Assembly (NCBI GenBank): GCA_963732655.1
Contig: CAVTAI010000013.1
Coordinates: forward strand, 248,001-312,000
Length of the DNA stretch: 64,000 nucleotides
Direction: 5' to 3'
From: CAVTWS01 sp963732655
GTDB taxonomy: Bacteria; Actinomycetota; Acidimicrobiia; Acidimicrobiales; SHLQ01
Numbering within the stretch: position 1 is the stretch's first letter; each line of letters opens with the position of its first letter. Under the pieces are notes generated by a model. The model was not told the origin of the DNA. It searched no databases and worked only from the letters and a program-made list of their open reading frames with translations. This document shows, in pieces, positions 9,074-16,117 of the stretch. Both the position numbers and the translations under genes were made by a program.

Positions 9074-9104
9074 AGCGTTGCGCCTCCTGCCGCAGGAGGG
9101 TCAA
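9074..9104 (-). promoter_or_regulatory. MerR-type promoter with dyad operator in a 19-bp spacer
   Basis: On the minus strand, -35 TTGACC (9104-9099) and -10-like AACGCT (9079-9074) are separated by 19 bases, the long spacer typical of MerR-activated promoters. A perfect dyad CCTCCTG-N3-CAGGAGG (9083-9099) fills the spacer. The expected start point lies at about 9067, on top of the regulator ATG, implying an autoregulated leaderless mRNA. Confidence 0.7.
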
Positions 9105-9153
9105 GGAGTTTCTGGAACTTCGTCGGGGGAAGCCCGGCTCCCGATGGTGTGAC

Positions 9154-9184
9154 GCATACCATCATGTCAACCGGATCGGTATGC
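9154..9184. promoter_or_regulatory. Probable autoregulatory operator of the toxin-antitoxin pair
   Basis: GCATACC (9154-9160) and GGTATGC (9178-9184) are perfect inverted 7-mers, 17 bases apart, ending seven bases before the antitoxin ATG. RHH antitoxins usually bind such palindromes in their own promoter. Confidence 0.5.
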
Positions 9185-9191
9185 TTGTCTT

Positions 9192-9446
9192 ATGGCAACG
9201 GAGCAGATCGCCGTGCGGCTTCCCGAGGATCAGTTGGTGGTGCTCGACGACCTCGTGAGTCGAGGCGTCTATGACAGCCGGGCGGCTGCTGTGCGGGCGG
9301 GAATCGAGGCCATTGCCGAGGTCGACCGTCGTCGACGGGTCGATGCCGCCATCGTTGATGGCTACCGTCGCTTTCCGCCAACCAGCGCAGAACGGGAGGC
9401 GGCGACTGCGTCACTTCGAGAAGCCATCGCCGAGGAGCCGTGGTGA
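9192..9446 (+). CDS. Ribbon-helix-helix antitoxin (ParD/MazE/CopG-like)
   Basis: This 84-residue protein has an N-terminal ribbon-helix-helix fold: the strand TEQIAVRLPE (3-12), then LVVLDDLVSRGVYDSRAAAVRAG as the two helices. The acidic C-terminal tail (from about residue 50) would wrap the toxin. The start is ATG 9192, directly after the palindromic operator. It overlaps the downstream MazF-like gene by the GTGA at 9443-9446, the normal antitoxin-first order. It neutralises the toxin and likely represses its own operon. Pairing an RHH antitoxin with a MazF toxin is known in mycobacteria. Confidence 0.88.
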   Translation: MATEQIAVRLPEDQLVVLDDLVSRGVYDSRAAAVRAGIEAIAEVDRRRRVDAAIVDGYRRFPPTSAEREAATASLREAIAEEPW

Positions 9447-9760
9447 ACGAACCCACCCGGGGGGAGGTTTGGTGGGGAGAGCTCGACGGCGTCGGACGCC
9501 GACCGTTCCTCGTGATGACCCGCGCCGCGGCGATTCCCGTTCTCCACAGCGTCCTTGCGGCACCGGTGACCCGAACGGTCCGAAACATCCCGACCGAGCT
9601 CCGGCTCGGGCCCGTCGACGGCATGCCATCGGAGTGCGCCGCGAGCCTCGACAACCTGCGCGTCATCCCCAAGACGCACCTCGTCGAACGGCAGTGCACC
9701 CTCGATGCCCTCCGAATGGTCGAGGCCTGCGAGGCGATCCGTGTCGCCGTGGACTGCTGA
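9443..9760 (+). CDS. MazF/PemK-family endoribonuclease toxin
   Basis: This toxin of about 105 residues has the family opening RGEVWWGELDGVGRRPFLV, then VLAAPVTRTVRNIPTEL, and SECAASLDNLRVIPKTHLV near residues 63-81, matching MazF strands including the conserved N-terminal R-G-[ED]-[IV] and the central S/T...D..R positions. MazF enzymes cut mRNA at short motifs and arrest growth. I choose GTG 9443 over GTG 9440, because GAGGAG (9432-9437) is then five bases upstream and the start overlaps the antitoxin stop. It is intact and full length. Confidence 0.88.
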   Translation: MNEPTRGEVWWGELDGVGRRPFLVMTRAAAIPVLHSVLAAPVTRTVRNIPTELRLGPVDGMPSECAASLDNLRVIPKTHLVERQCTLDALRMVEACEAIRVAVDC

Positions 9761-9858
9761 GAATCCCCCCGTCAGCGCGTCCGCCGTTCACCCGTCCATT
9801 GGCGTCGCTCGACCACCCGCTGTGGCCCGCGGGACAATGCGCTCGAGAGGAGTTGGCC

Positions 9859-10533
9859 GTGGACGCCACTGCATCGCTGCCCGGGGGGAATCTGACACCG
9901 GCCGAGATGGCTCGGCCGCTGGTCGAACGGCTGCTCTACGGACTCGATGCCGGTGAGGCGCCGCTGTTCGTCGGGATCGACGGACGCAGCGGAGCCGGAA
10001 AATCGACGGTCGCCGCGGCGGTCGTGCTCGGAGTCGGCGGGGGAGAGAGTGCACCCCGCATGACGGTGATCGAAGGTGACCAGTTCTACGCGGGCCACAG
10101 CGCGTCCTGGTGGGATGCCCGGACGCCGCCGGAAAAGGCCGACGGGGTCATCGACTGGCGGCGCCAGCGGGTGGTGCTCGAGCATCTCCGGGACCATGGC
10201 ACCGCGGAGTGGTTCCCGTTCGACTGGGGCTCGGAGGACTGGGACTCCGATGTCGTCCCTCGGGCGAGCCAACCTGTGCGCAGCGATGCGGCGCCCATCG
10301 TGATGCTCGAAGGCGCGTACAGCTGCCGACCCGAGCTGCACGATCTCCTTGACCTACGGGTGCTGCTCGACCTCCCGAGCGACCTTCGCCGCCGCCGGCT
10401 GCTCGAACGGGAGGGTTTCGAGTACCGGGCCGACTGGGAGGCACGATGGTCGGAGGCCGAGGACCACTATTTCGGGCTGCTCATGCCGGCGAATCGCTTC
10501 GACCTGGTGATCGGCTCGTCGTCGACGCCCTGA
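9859..10533 (+). CDS. P-loop kinase, uridine kinase-like
   Basis: This 224-residue cytosolic protein has Walker A GRSGAGKST at about residues 39-47 (preceded by FVGIDG), a DQFY segment at about 73 that matches the substrate loop of uridine-kinase relatives, IVMLEGAYSCRPEL at 149 (Walker B-like), and an Arg-rich lid (DLRRRRLLEREG). The start chosen is GTG 9859, six bases after AGAGGAG; the open frame extends much further upstream but overlaps the toxin gene. The family phosphorylates nucleosides, pantothenate or sugars; the true substrate is unknown. The gene stands alone between the toxin and a converging MocR regulator. Confidence 0.8.
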   Translation: MDATASLPGGNLTPAEMARPLVERLLYGLDAGEAPLFVGIDGRSGAGKSTVAAAVVLGVGGGESAPRMTVIEGDQFYAGHSASWWDARTPPEKADGVIDWRRQRVVLEHLRDHGTAEWFPFDWGSEDWDSDVVPRASQPVRSDAAPIVMLEGAYSCRPELHDLLDLRVLLDLPSDLRRRRLLEREGFEYRADWEARWSEAEDHYFGLLMPANRFDLVIGSSSTP

Positions 10534-10576
10534 CGCGTGTGGGCGGCGGCCCACGTTCCGAGGCCCATCGATGCGT

Positions 10577-11956
10577 TCAGCCGGGAACGAGGAGATCGCC
10601 GATGGCGGCGATGCCGCGTTCGATGGCACTGGGGGTCAGGCTCCCGAATCCGAGCACCAGGCGAGGTGGCGTCACCGACCCGCCGCTGCGCCAGCCGCTC
10701 ATGCCGTACACGCCGACGCCTCGGTCCGCCGCTCGGGCGATGATGTCGGCCTCGTCCAGCGCCGGGTCGAGGCACACCACGGCATGCAAACCGGCGTCGA
10801 GCCCGAACAGCTCGGCCCCTGGAGCGTGACGATGGATCGCCTGGACCAGGGCCTCGCGGCGCTCTCGATAGGTGGCTCGCATGCGGCGCAGATGGCGGTC
10901 GTATCGCCCGGTTTCCATGAACCAGGCCAGCGCCATCTGATCGAGCCCCGGTGTGCCCCGGTCCATCCATTGCTTCTCCTCGACCACCGAATCCACGAGC
11001 GAGGGCGGGCAGATGATCCAGCCGAGACGAAGGCCGAGGGCGAGCGACTTGCTGACCGTCCCGATCGACACCACCCGGTCCGGCGCCAGGCCCTGCAGCG
11101 AACCGACCGGCTGGCGGTCGTAGCGGAACTCGGCGTCATAATCGTCCTCGACGATGTACGCGTCGGTCCGGCGAGCCCAGGCGACCAGGCCTTGCCGGCG
11201 ATGGGGGGCGAGCACGACACCGGTCGGTGCCTGGTGGGCGGGAGTGACCACCACGGTCTGCGCAGACGAGGCGATCAATGGTTCGAGGGTGATGCCGTGG
11301 TGGTCGACCGGGATCGGGATGAACGTCCCTCCCGACCTCTGGATGATCTGCTCGGTGCCTGTGGGGCGGTGGTCCTCGATCGCTACGACGGGACGACCCG
11401 CTCGTGTTCGGACCGAGGTGATGATCCGTAGGCCTTGGACGAATCCGGCGCAGATCACGACGTTCTGTGGGTCGCAGACCGAGCCTCGCACCCGCCGGAC
11501 GTACGCCGCGACGACCTCGCGGAGCGCGAGCGAACCCTGCGGGTGCCGGTTGCCGAGGGCTTCGATCGGGCGCTCGGCGGCCTCGGCCAACGCCCGTAGC
11601 CACTCCCTCATGGGGAAGCCGACGAGGTCGGGCTCACCGTATTCGAAGTCGACGTCGAACGATCCCCGCGCCGGCTCGGGTGCACGTTCCTCGCACGGCG
11701 GCGCGGCGCGGCACGAGACCCGGGTCCCCGACCCGGGCACGGTCGACAGATACCCCTCCGCCTCGAGCTGGGTGTACACCTCGACGACGAGGCCCCGCGA
11801 CAGGCCCATCGACGTGGCCAACTGGCGGGTCGAGGGGACCCGGTCGTCCGAGCCCAGGCGGCCGGTCCGGATCGCCTCACGAAACTGCTCCTGGAGCTGG
11901 AAGCCGAGCGGCACGGGCGACGATCGGTCCAAGCCGACCAGGAGCTCCGGCGTCAA
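10577..11956 (-). CDS. MocR/PdxR-type regulator: GntR HTH fused to aminotransferase-like domain
   Basis: This 459-residue protein combines a GntR winged helix (residues 15-80: LGFQLQEQFREAIRTGRL, VPSTRQLATSMGLSRG) with a fold-type I aminotransferase domain (from about 105). PLP-site features are visible: IVEDDYDAEFRYD, and the Schiff-base Lys in IGTVSKSLALGLRLGW. MocR-type proteins usually control vitamin B6, GABA, taurine or amino-acid genes. The start appears to be TTG at 11956, because no in-frame ATG or GTG gives a better N-terminus. No target gene is adjacent: on its upstream side lies only a decayed fragment. It is intact and of normal length. Confidence 0.92.
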   Translation of the reverse strand: MTPELLVGLDRSSPVPLGFQLQEQFREAIRTGRLGSDDRVPSTRQLATSMGLSRGLVVEVYTQLEAEGYLSTVPGSGTRVSCRAAPPCEERAPEPARGSFDVDFEYGEPDLVGFPMREWLRALAEAAERPIEALGNRHPQGSLALREVVAAYVRRVRGSVCDPQNVVICAGFVQGLRIITSVRTRAGRPVVAIEDHRPTGTEQIIQRSGGTFIPIPVDHHGITLEPLIASSAQTVVVTPAHQAPTGVVLAPHRRQGLVAWARRTDAYIVEDDYDAEFRYDRQPVGSLQGLAPDRVVSIGTVSKSLALGLRLGWIICPPSLVDSVVEEKQWMDRGTPGLDQMALAWFMETGRYDRHLRRMRATYRERREALVQAIHRHAPGAELFGLDAGLHAVVCLDPALDEADIIARAADRGVGVYGMSGWRSGGSVTPPRLVLGFGSLTPSAIERGIAAIGDLLVPG

Positions 11957-11964
11957 AGTGGTCC

Positions 11965-12284
11965 ATTGATCCCGATCCGTCGGCCCCGGAGTTCGAGGCC
12001 TGGGCGGCCCGGTTGGGGAGCACGTCGCCGAACACGGCGTTTACTCATCCGAGCGGGCTATCCGGTCGCTCGCCACCATGGCGGCCGACTACGGCGTCAA
12101 CAAGCACGTGGCGCGGCAGGTCCGAAGCCGCATGACCGGCCGTCCGCCTGACCGGCCCGGCCGGTTGGCCGGCCGGCCGCCCCACAGGTTCCAGATCCGA
12201 ACTGGGAGACCCACCCGTCGCGTGGGCGACGGTTTGGTCTCCCAGTTCAGTCGCTGGTCAGTGCGGTTGGGTCGGTGCGGTTAG
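11965..12284 (+). pseudogene. Unrecognised coding remnant with a G-run frameshift
   Basis: In the 324-base gap between the MocR gene and the cupin gene, one frame reads IDPDPSAPEFEAWAARLG (from 11965) and a second frame continues EHVAEHGVYSSERAIRSLA and MAADYGVNKHVARQV. The two join sensibly if one G is missing from the GGGG run at 12015-12018. The reading frame then stays open to a stop at 12282-12284, although its last part crosses a terminator hairpin and is probably not coding. No ATG, GTG or TTG start precedes it; it begins nine bases from the divergent MocR start. I do not recognise the family. It is best read as a damaged small gene or gene end. Confidence 0.3.
12199..12248 (-). terminator. 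Strong hairpin downstream of the cupin gene
   Basis: A perfect 13-bp inverted repeat, GAACTGGGAGACC (12199-12211) and GGTCTCCCAGTTC (12236-12248), encloses a second stem CCGTCG/CGACGG (12215-12220 with 12227-12232). It starts 33 bases after the cupin stop (12281) in the direction of transcription. There is no strong T run. Confidence 0.6.
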
Positions 12285-12664
12285 GTCTGAACGGACGCCC
12301 GGCCGTAGCGGTCTTCGAGGCGGACGACATCGTCGAGTTCGGTCGTGCTGGCTTCGAGGATCACACAGTCGACGATCGCGGTGAGGCGGTGGCGGGTGCC
12401 GGGAATGAGGTGCACCGCGTCGCCGGGCCCGAGGTCGAACTTCTCCAAGTGGTCCTCGTCGGAGCCGATCTCCAGCTGCACCCGACCGGACTGCACGGCG
12501 ATCGTCTCCTCCTTGCCTTCGTGGTACTGCAGGGACAGAGCGTGGCCGGCGTCGACGTGGAGCGACTTCCCGCAGTACTTCCCCGGCTCGAGCGCAAAAC
12601 GCTCTTCGTGGCCCCAGGGCTTGTCCACCCGCACGATCACTTGAACCCAGTCAGATCGTGACAC
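12281..12664 (-). CDS. Cupin protein, mannose-6-phosphate isomerase type II-like
   Basis: This 127-residue single-domain cupin resembles the C-terminal isomerase domain of bifunctional GMP/PMI proteins: VDKPWGHEERFALEPG near 13-28, then LSLQYHEGKEETIAVQSG with the metal-binding H/E set, and GDAVHLIPGTRHRL for the second cupin motif. It likely isomerises or binds a phosphorylated sugar. Start GTG 12664 has GGAGG about seven bases upstream and overlaps the stop of the glycosyltransferase gene (12651) by 14 bases, so the two are co-translated. A terminator-like hairpin follows. The link with GT4 and GH130 genes suggests mannose-type chemistry, but this is inference. Confidence 0.8.
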   Translation of the reverse strand: MSRSDWVQVIVRVDKPWGHEERFALEPGKYCGKSLHVDAGHALSLQYHEGKEETIAVQSGRVQLEIGSDEDHLEKFDLGPGDAVHLIPGTRHRLTAIVDCVILEASTTELDDVVRLEDRYGRASVQT

Positions 12665-13685
12665 GTTGGGGACCTCCAGTAGTTGATGAATGGGCGAGCA
12701 CCGCGCGGTACACGTCGATGTAGCGATCGACCATCGCCGCGGCTCCGAACCGGGCTGCGGTGACCGAGCGGATCAGATTTCGGTCGAGCGATCCGGCCTG
12801 CTCGATGGCGCTGCCCGTATCAGCGGGCCCGTCGACGAGGAATCCGGACAGACCGTGGTCGACGATCTCGGGCATGGAGCCGCGTCGGTGGGCGATGACC
12901 GGTGTGCCGCACGCCATGGCCTCCACGACACTGAACCCGAACGGCTCGTCGAAGTCGATCAGATGGAGCAGGGCGTGGGCGTTGGCGAGAACTGCCGCAC
13001 GGTCGGCAGCGCCGACCGGACCGATGAACGACACCTCGTCGCCGTCGAGATGGGGTGCGACCTCGGCGTCGAAGTATCCGTGGTCTTGGATGATCCCGGC
13101 GATTACCAGAGGACGGCCCGCCCGGCGGGCCGCCGCGATGGCCTGAGCGGTCCCCTTGTCCGGGTGGATGCGCCCGAAGAACAGCAGGTGATCTCCGGGG
13201 GCGGGATCGACGGCGAACGCCGAGGTGTCGATCCCGTGATGGATGGTGGCGGCGTAGCGGAGTCGGGGATGCCGGTCCGCGTCGCTGATCGCGACGTAGG
13301 TCGCCGTCGGGTTGTAGCGCTCGTAGACCGCGACGATGCGCTCGGAGGAGAAGCCGTGGATGGTCGTGACCACTGGCGTCGAGACGAGGCTGCTGTAGGT
13401 CAGGGGCAAGAAGTCGAAGCCGTTGTGAATGATGTCGAAGTCCGCGGCGCGCTCGAACACATCGGCGATGTGAACGCACTCTGCGACCTTGGCGTCGATC
13501 GTCGAATCTTCCGACCAGCCCGTCGGACAGGTCGACGCGAGCGTTGCCGCGGTGATTGAATCGGCGGTCGCGAACAAGGTGACCTCGTGCCCGAGCGCCA
13601 CCAGTCCCTCGGTGAGTATCGAGGCGAACATCTCCCACGGTCCGTAGTGCCGAGGCGGCGTGCGCCAGGAGATCGGCGAGAGCAC
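12651..13685 (-). CDS. Glycosyltransferase family 4 protein
   Basis: This 344-residue GT-B retaining glycosyltransferase begins VLSPISWRTPPRHYGPWE, has TTIHGFSSER near residue 110, LLFFGRIHPDKGTAQAI at about 168 (the second Rossmann start), and the GT4 signature FGFSVVEAMACGTPVIA near 250, which includes the EX7E-type nucleotide-sugar site. It transfers a sugar from a nucleotide donor, in the cytosol. The GTG at 13685 is the only usable start, but homologues normally begin with M-R-V-A before this point; here the frame reads LRVA upstream with no start codon, so the N-terminus is uncertain. It overlaps the cupin gene and diverges from the second GT. Confidence 0.85.
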   Translation of the reverse strand: MLSPISWRTPPRHYGPWEMFASILTEGLVALGHEVTLFATADSITAATLASTCPTGWSEDSTIDAKVAECVHIADVFERAADFDIIHNGFDFLPLTYSSLVSTPVVTTIHGFSSERIVAVYERYNPTATYVAISDADRHPRLRYAATIHHGIDTSAFAVDPAPGDHLLFFGRIHPDKGTAQAIAAARRAGRPLVIAGIIQDHGYFDAEVAPHLDGDEVSFIGPVGAADRAAVLANAHALLHLIDFDEPFGFSVVEAMACGTPVIAHRRGSMPEIVDHGLSGFLVDGPADTGSAIEQAGSLDRNLIRSVTAARFGAAAMVDRYIDVYRAVLAHSSTTGGPQRVTI

Positions 13686-13955
13686 GGCGACCCGTAGCGG
13701 GTCGAGGGCGATGGATTGGCGGGGGAGTGGAACAGGGCCAACCGTACCGGCCGTGGGCTGAACCGAGACGGCGGTACACTCAGGGCACCTCCTTGGGAGA
13801 GTGCGCCTCGCTTGGGCTGGACGACCGTTTCGGTCTCGTCGCCCGTCGCAGGTCCGACGCCTTGACCGAGCCGACCACCGGAGCTCGTCATCCAGTCATC
13901 TTCTTCGACTGCGGGTCTCATCCCGTCAGTCCCCGCCGACGGTCCCCGCCTCGGC

Positions 13956-15071
13956 ATGTTGTCCACGTTCCCGCCCACGGAGTGTGGGATCGCAACCTTC
14001 GCCGCCGCCCTGAGCGCCGGGATCATCGCGTCGGGCGGCAGCGTCGACGTCGTTCGTGTCGGCGACGCTCCCGCCATCGAGGACGCATCCGTCCTGGCCC
14101 GCATGGCCGGTGACCCCCGGGCCGGGAGCCACGCCGCACTCGCGGTGCTGAACGGCGCCGAGGTGGCCATCGTCCAGCACGAGTACGGGATCTTCCCGGG
14201 TGCGGACGGCCGCGACGTCCTCGAGTTGTTGAACGGGCTCACCGTCCCGACCATCGTGGTCGCTCACACCGTCCTCGCCGAACCGACCGCGGGTCAGAAG
14301 TCGGTGCTCGAACGGGTCTGTGGATCGGCCGACGCGGTCGTGGTCATGACCGAAACGGCCCGGGACCGGCTCGTGCGATCGTACGACGTGACGGGCGCCA
14401 AGGTCCGGGTGATCGCTCACGGTGCGGCGACACCGTCGATCGGAGATCACGTGGCGGCGGCGACCGATTCGCGTGGTCCGCAGTTGTTGACATGGGGTCT
14501 GCTCGGTCCGGGCAAGGGCATCGAATGGGCCATCGACGCCCTCGCTCTGCTGCACGACCTGTCGCCGGCACCGCGGTATGTCATCGCCGGCGCCACCCAC
14601 CCGAAGGTGCTCGAGCGGTCGGGCGAGAGCTATCGCCAGATGCTGATGAGCCGCGCCGACGCCTCCGATGCCCGGTCGATGGTGACGTTCGATCCCGCCT
14701 ACCGGGATCTCCCGTCGCTCAACACGCTCATCCGCGCCGCGGACCTGGTCGTGCTGCCCTACGACTCCGCCGACCAGGTGACGTCGGGGGTGCTCGTCGA
14801 CGCGGTCGCGGCGGGGATACCCGTGGTGTCCACCGCCTTCCCGCATGCCCGGGAGCTCCTCGCCAGCGGAGCCGGCATCGTGGTCCCCCAGCGAGATCCG
14901 GTCAGCCTCGCCAACGCGATACGGACGGTTCTCACCGAACCGGGTCGGGCTCAGAAGATGCGCGATGAGGCGCGCCGCCTCGCTCCGGGCCTGTCGTGGA
15001 CGGCCGTGGCCGAGCAGTACACCTCGTTGGCCGAGGACCTCCTCCGAGCCCGGCGACCGGTGCTGACATGA
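13956..15071 (+). CDS. Glycosyltransferase, GT4-like, second of the pair
   Basis: This 371-residue GT-B protein opens MLSTFPPTECGIATFAAAL, has VQHEYGIFPG near residue 70 and VVVAHTVL near 96, and LLTWGLLGPGKGIEWAI near 175. The C-terminal donor site includes DLVVLPYDSADQVTSGVLVDAVAAGIPV. These match the GT4-like glycosyltransferases found beside GH130 genes. The ATG at 13956 lacks a clear Shine-Dalgarno sequence and the open frame extends upstream without a start. It overlaps the next gene by ATGA at 15068-15071. A possible -10 (TACACT, near 13775) would give a long leader. Confidence 0.85.
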   Translation: MLSTFPPTECGIATFAAALSAGIIASGGSVDVVRVGDAPAIEDASVLARMAGDPRAGSHAALAVLNGAEVAIVQHEYGIFPGADGRDVLELLNGLTVPTIVVAHTVLAEPTAGQKSVLERVCGSADAVVVMTETARDRLVRSYDVTGAKVRVIAHGAATPSIGDHVAAATDSRGPQLLTWGLLGPGKGIEWAIDALALLHDLSPAPRYVIAGATHPKVLERSGESYRQMLMSRADASDARSMVTFDPAYRDLPSLNTLIRAADLVVLPYDSADQVTSGVLVDAVAAGIPVVSTAFPHARELLASGAGIVVPQRDPVSLANAIRTVLTEPGRAQKMRDEARRLAPGLSWTAVAEQYTSLAEDLLRARRPVLT

Positions 15072-16117
15072 TCGGGTACTCCTTCGACCACCTGCTGTCG
15101 ATATCGACATCGATCGGAACCTTCGAGCATGCCGAAGGACGGAACCCGCGTCGTGAGCACGGGTACTGCACCGACGACTTGGCACGGGTCTTGGTCGTGG
15201 CGAGTCGGGAGCCGGCTCCGGCGCCCGCCGTCGTCGAACTCGCCCAGACCGCCTACCGGTTCGTAGCCGACGCGCAGGACGTTGACGGCAAGATCCGCAA
15301 TCGGTGCGACGCCGACGGGCGTTGGACCGACGCCCATGGCGTCGACGACTGTTGGGGACGCAGCCTGTGGGGGCTCGGGACGGCGGTCCGCCTGGGTCAC
15401 AACGGCGCGCTTCGTCGGGCGGCGTTGGTCTCGTTCGAGCGCAGCGCCCACCAACGCTCCCCGCATCGGCGAGCGATGGCGTTCGCCGCGCTGGGAGCCG
15501 CTGAAGTACTCCAGTCGATCCCCGGCCACACCGACGCCCAACGATTGTTGATCGACGCGGCCGAGTCCATCGGAGCGCCCTCGCCGGATCCGGCCTGGTC
15601 CTGGATGGAGCCGCGCCTCAGCTACGCGAACGCGGCCGTCGCCGAGGCGCTCATCGCCGCGGGCGACCTCCTCGGCCGAGCCGATCTGCTGCGCGACGGC
15701 ATGATCGTTCTGGCCTGGTTGCTCGAACGCGAGACCATCGACGGACACCTTTCCCCGACCCCCGTCGGCGGATCCGGACCCCGCGACCGCGCCCCGGGTT
15801 ACGACCAGCAGCCGATCGAGGTCGCCGCGATGGCTGATGCGTGCTCGCGGGCGTCCCGCATCAGCAACGACGCCAGCTGGACGCACGGCTTGGATGCTGC
15901 GGTTCGATGGTTCGGGGGCGCCAACGACCTCGGGGTGCCGATGTGGGACCCGGCGTCGGGGGGCGGATTCGACGGTCTCACCCGATCAGGACCGAACCAG
16001 AACCAGGGAGCCGAGTCGACCCTGGCGGCGATCTCGGTGCTGCAACACGGCGAGCGACTTGCATCACTCGGACGGACCGTCCTCGCCGCGTCCGGCGTCA
16101 TTCCTGTAAGAGGCTGA
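15068..16117 (+). CDS. Putative alpha/alpha-toroid glycosidase-like protein of the GH130 locus
   Basis: This 349-residue protein without signal peptide starts at ATG 15068 inside the upstream stop. It is rich in repeated amphipathic helices with conserved aromatic/acidic turns: GYCTDDLARVLVV near 35, DVDGKIRNRCDADGRW near 78, DDCWGRSLWGLG at 98, YDQQPIEVAAMADA near 243, and NQGAESTLAAI at the end. This pattern suits a six-hairpin (alpha/alpha) toroid as in several glycosidases, but I cannot name the family with certainty. Its fixed position between a GT4 and a GH130 suggests a role in making or breaking the same glycan. Its 3' end overlaps the converging GH130 gene by 20 bases. Confidence 0.65.
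   Translation: MIGYSFDHLLSISTSIGTFEHAEGRNPRREHGYCTDDLARVLVVASREPAPAPAVVELAQTAYRFVADAQDVDGKIRNRCDADGRWTDAHGVDDCWGRSLWGLGTAVRLGHNGALRRAALVSFERSAHQRSPHRRAMAFAALGAAEVLQSIPGHTDAQRLLIDAAESIGAPSPDPAWSWMEPRLSYANAAVAEALIAAGDLLGRADLLRDGMIVLAWLLERETIDGHLSPTPVGGSGPRDRAPGYDQQPIEVAAMADACSRASRISNDASWTHGLDAAVRWFGGANDLGVPMWDPASGGGFDGLTRSGPNQNQGAESTLAAISVLQHGERLASLGRTVLAASGVIPVRG

Noticed and set aside
10577..11956. MocR-type gene as the regulator of the rhizopine-like island
   Set aside because: It is 40 kb away, the MocR name covers a wide family, and a LacI gene with its operator sits inside the island.
12820..13779. Alternative minus-strand ORF with a perfect Shine-Dalgarno at its GTG 13779
   Set aside because: The translation is Arg/Pro-rich with no domain and is out of frame with the glycosyltransferase.
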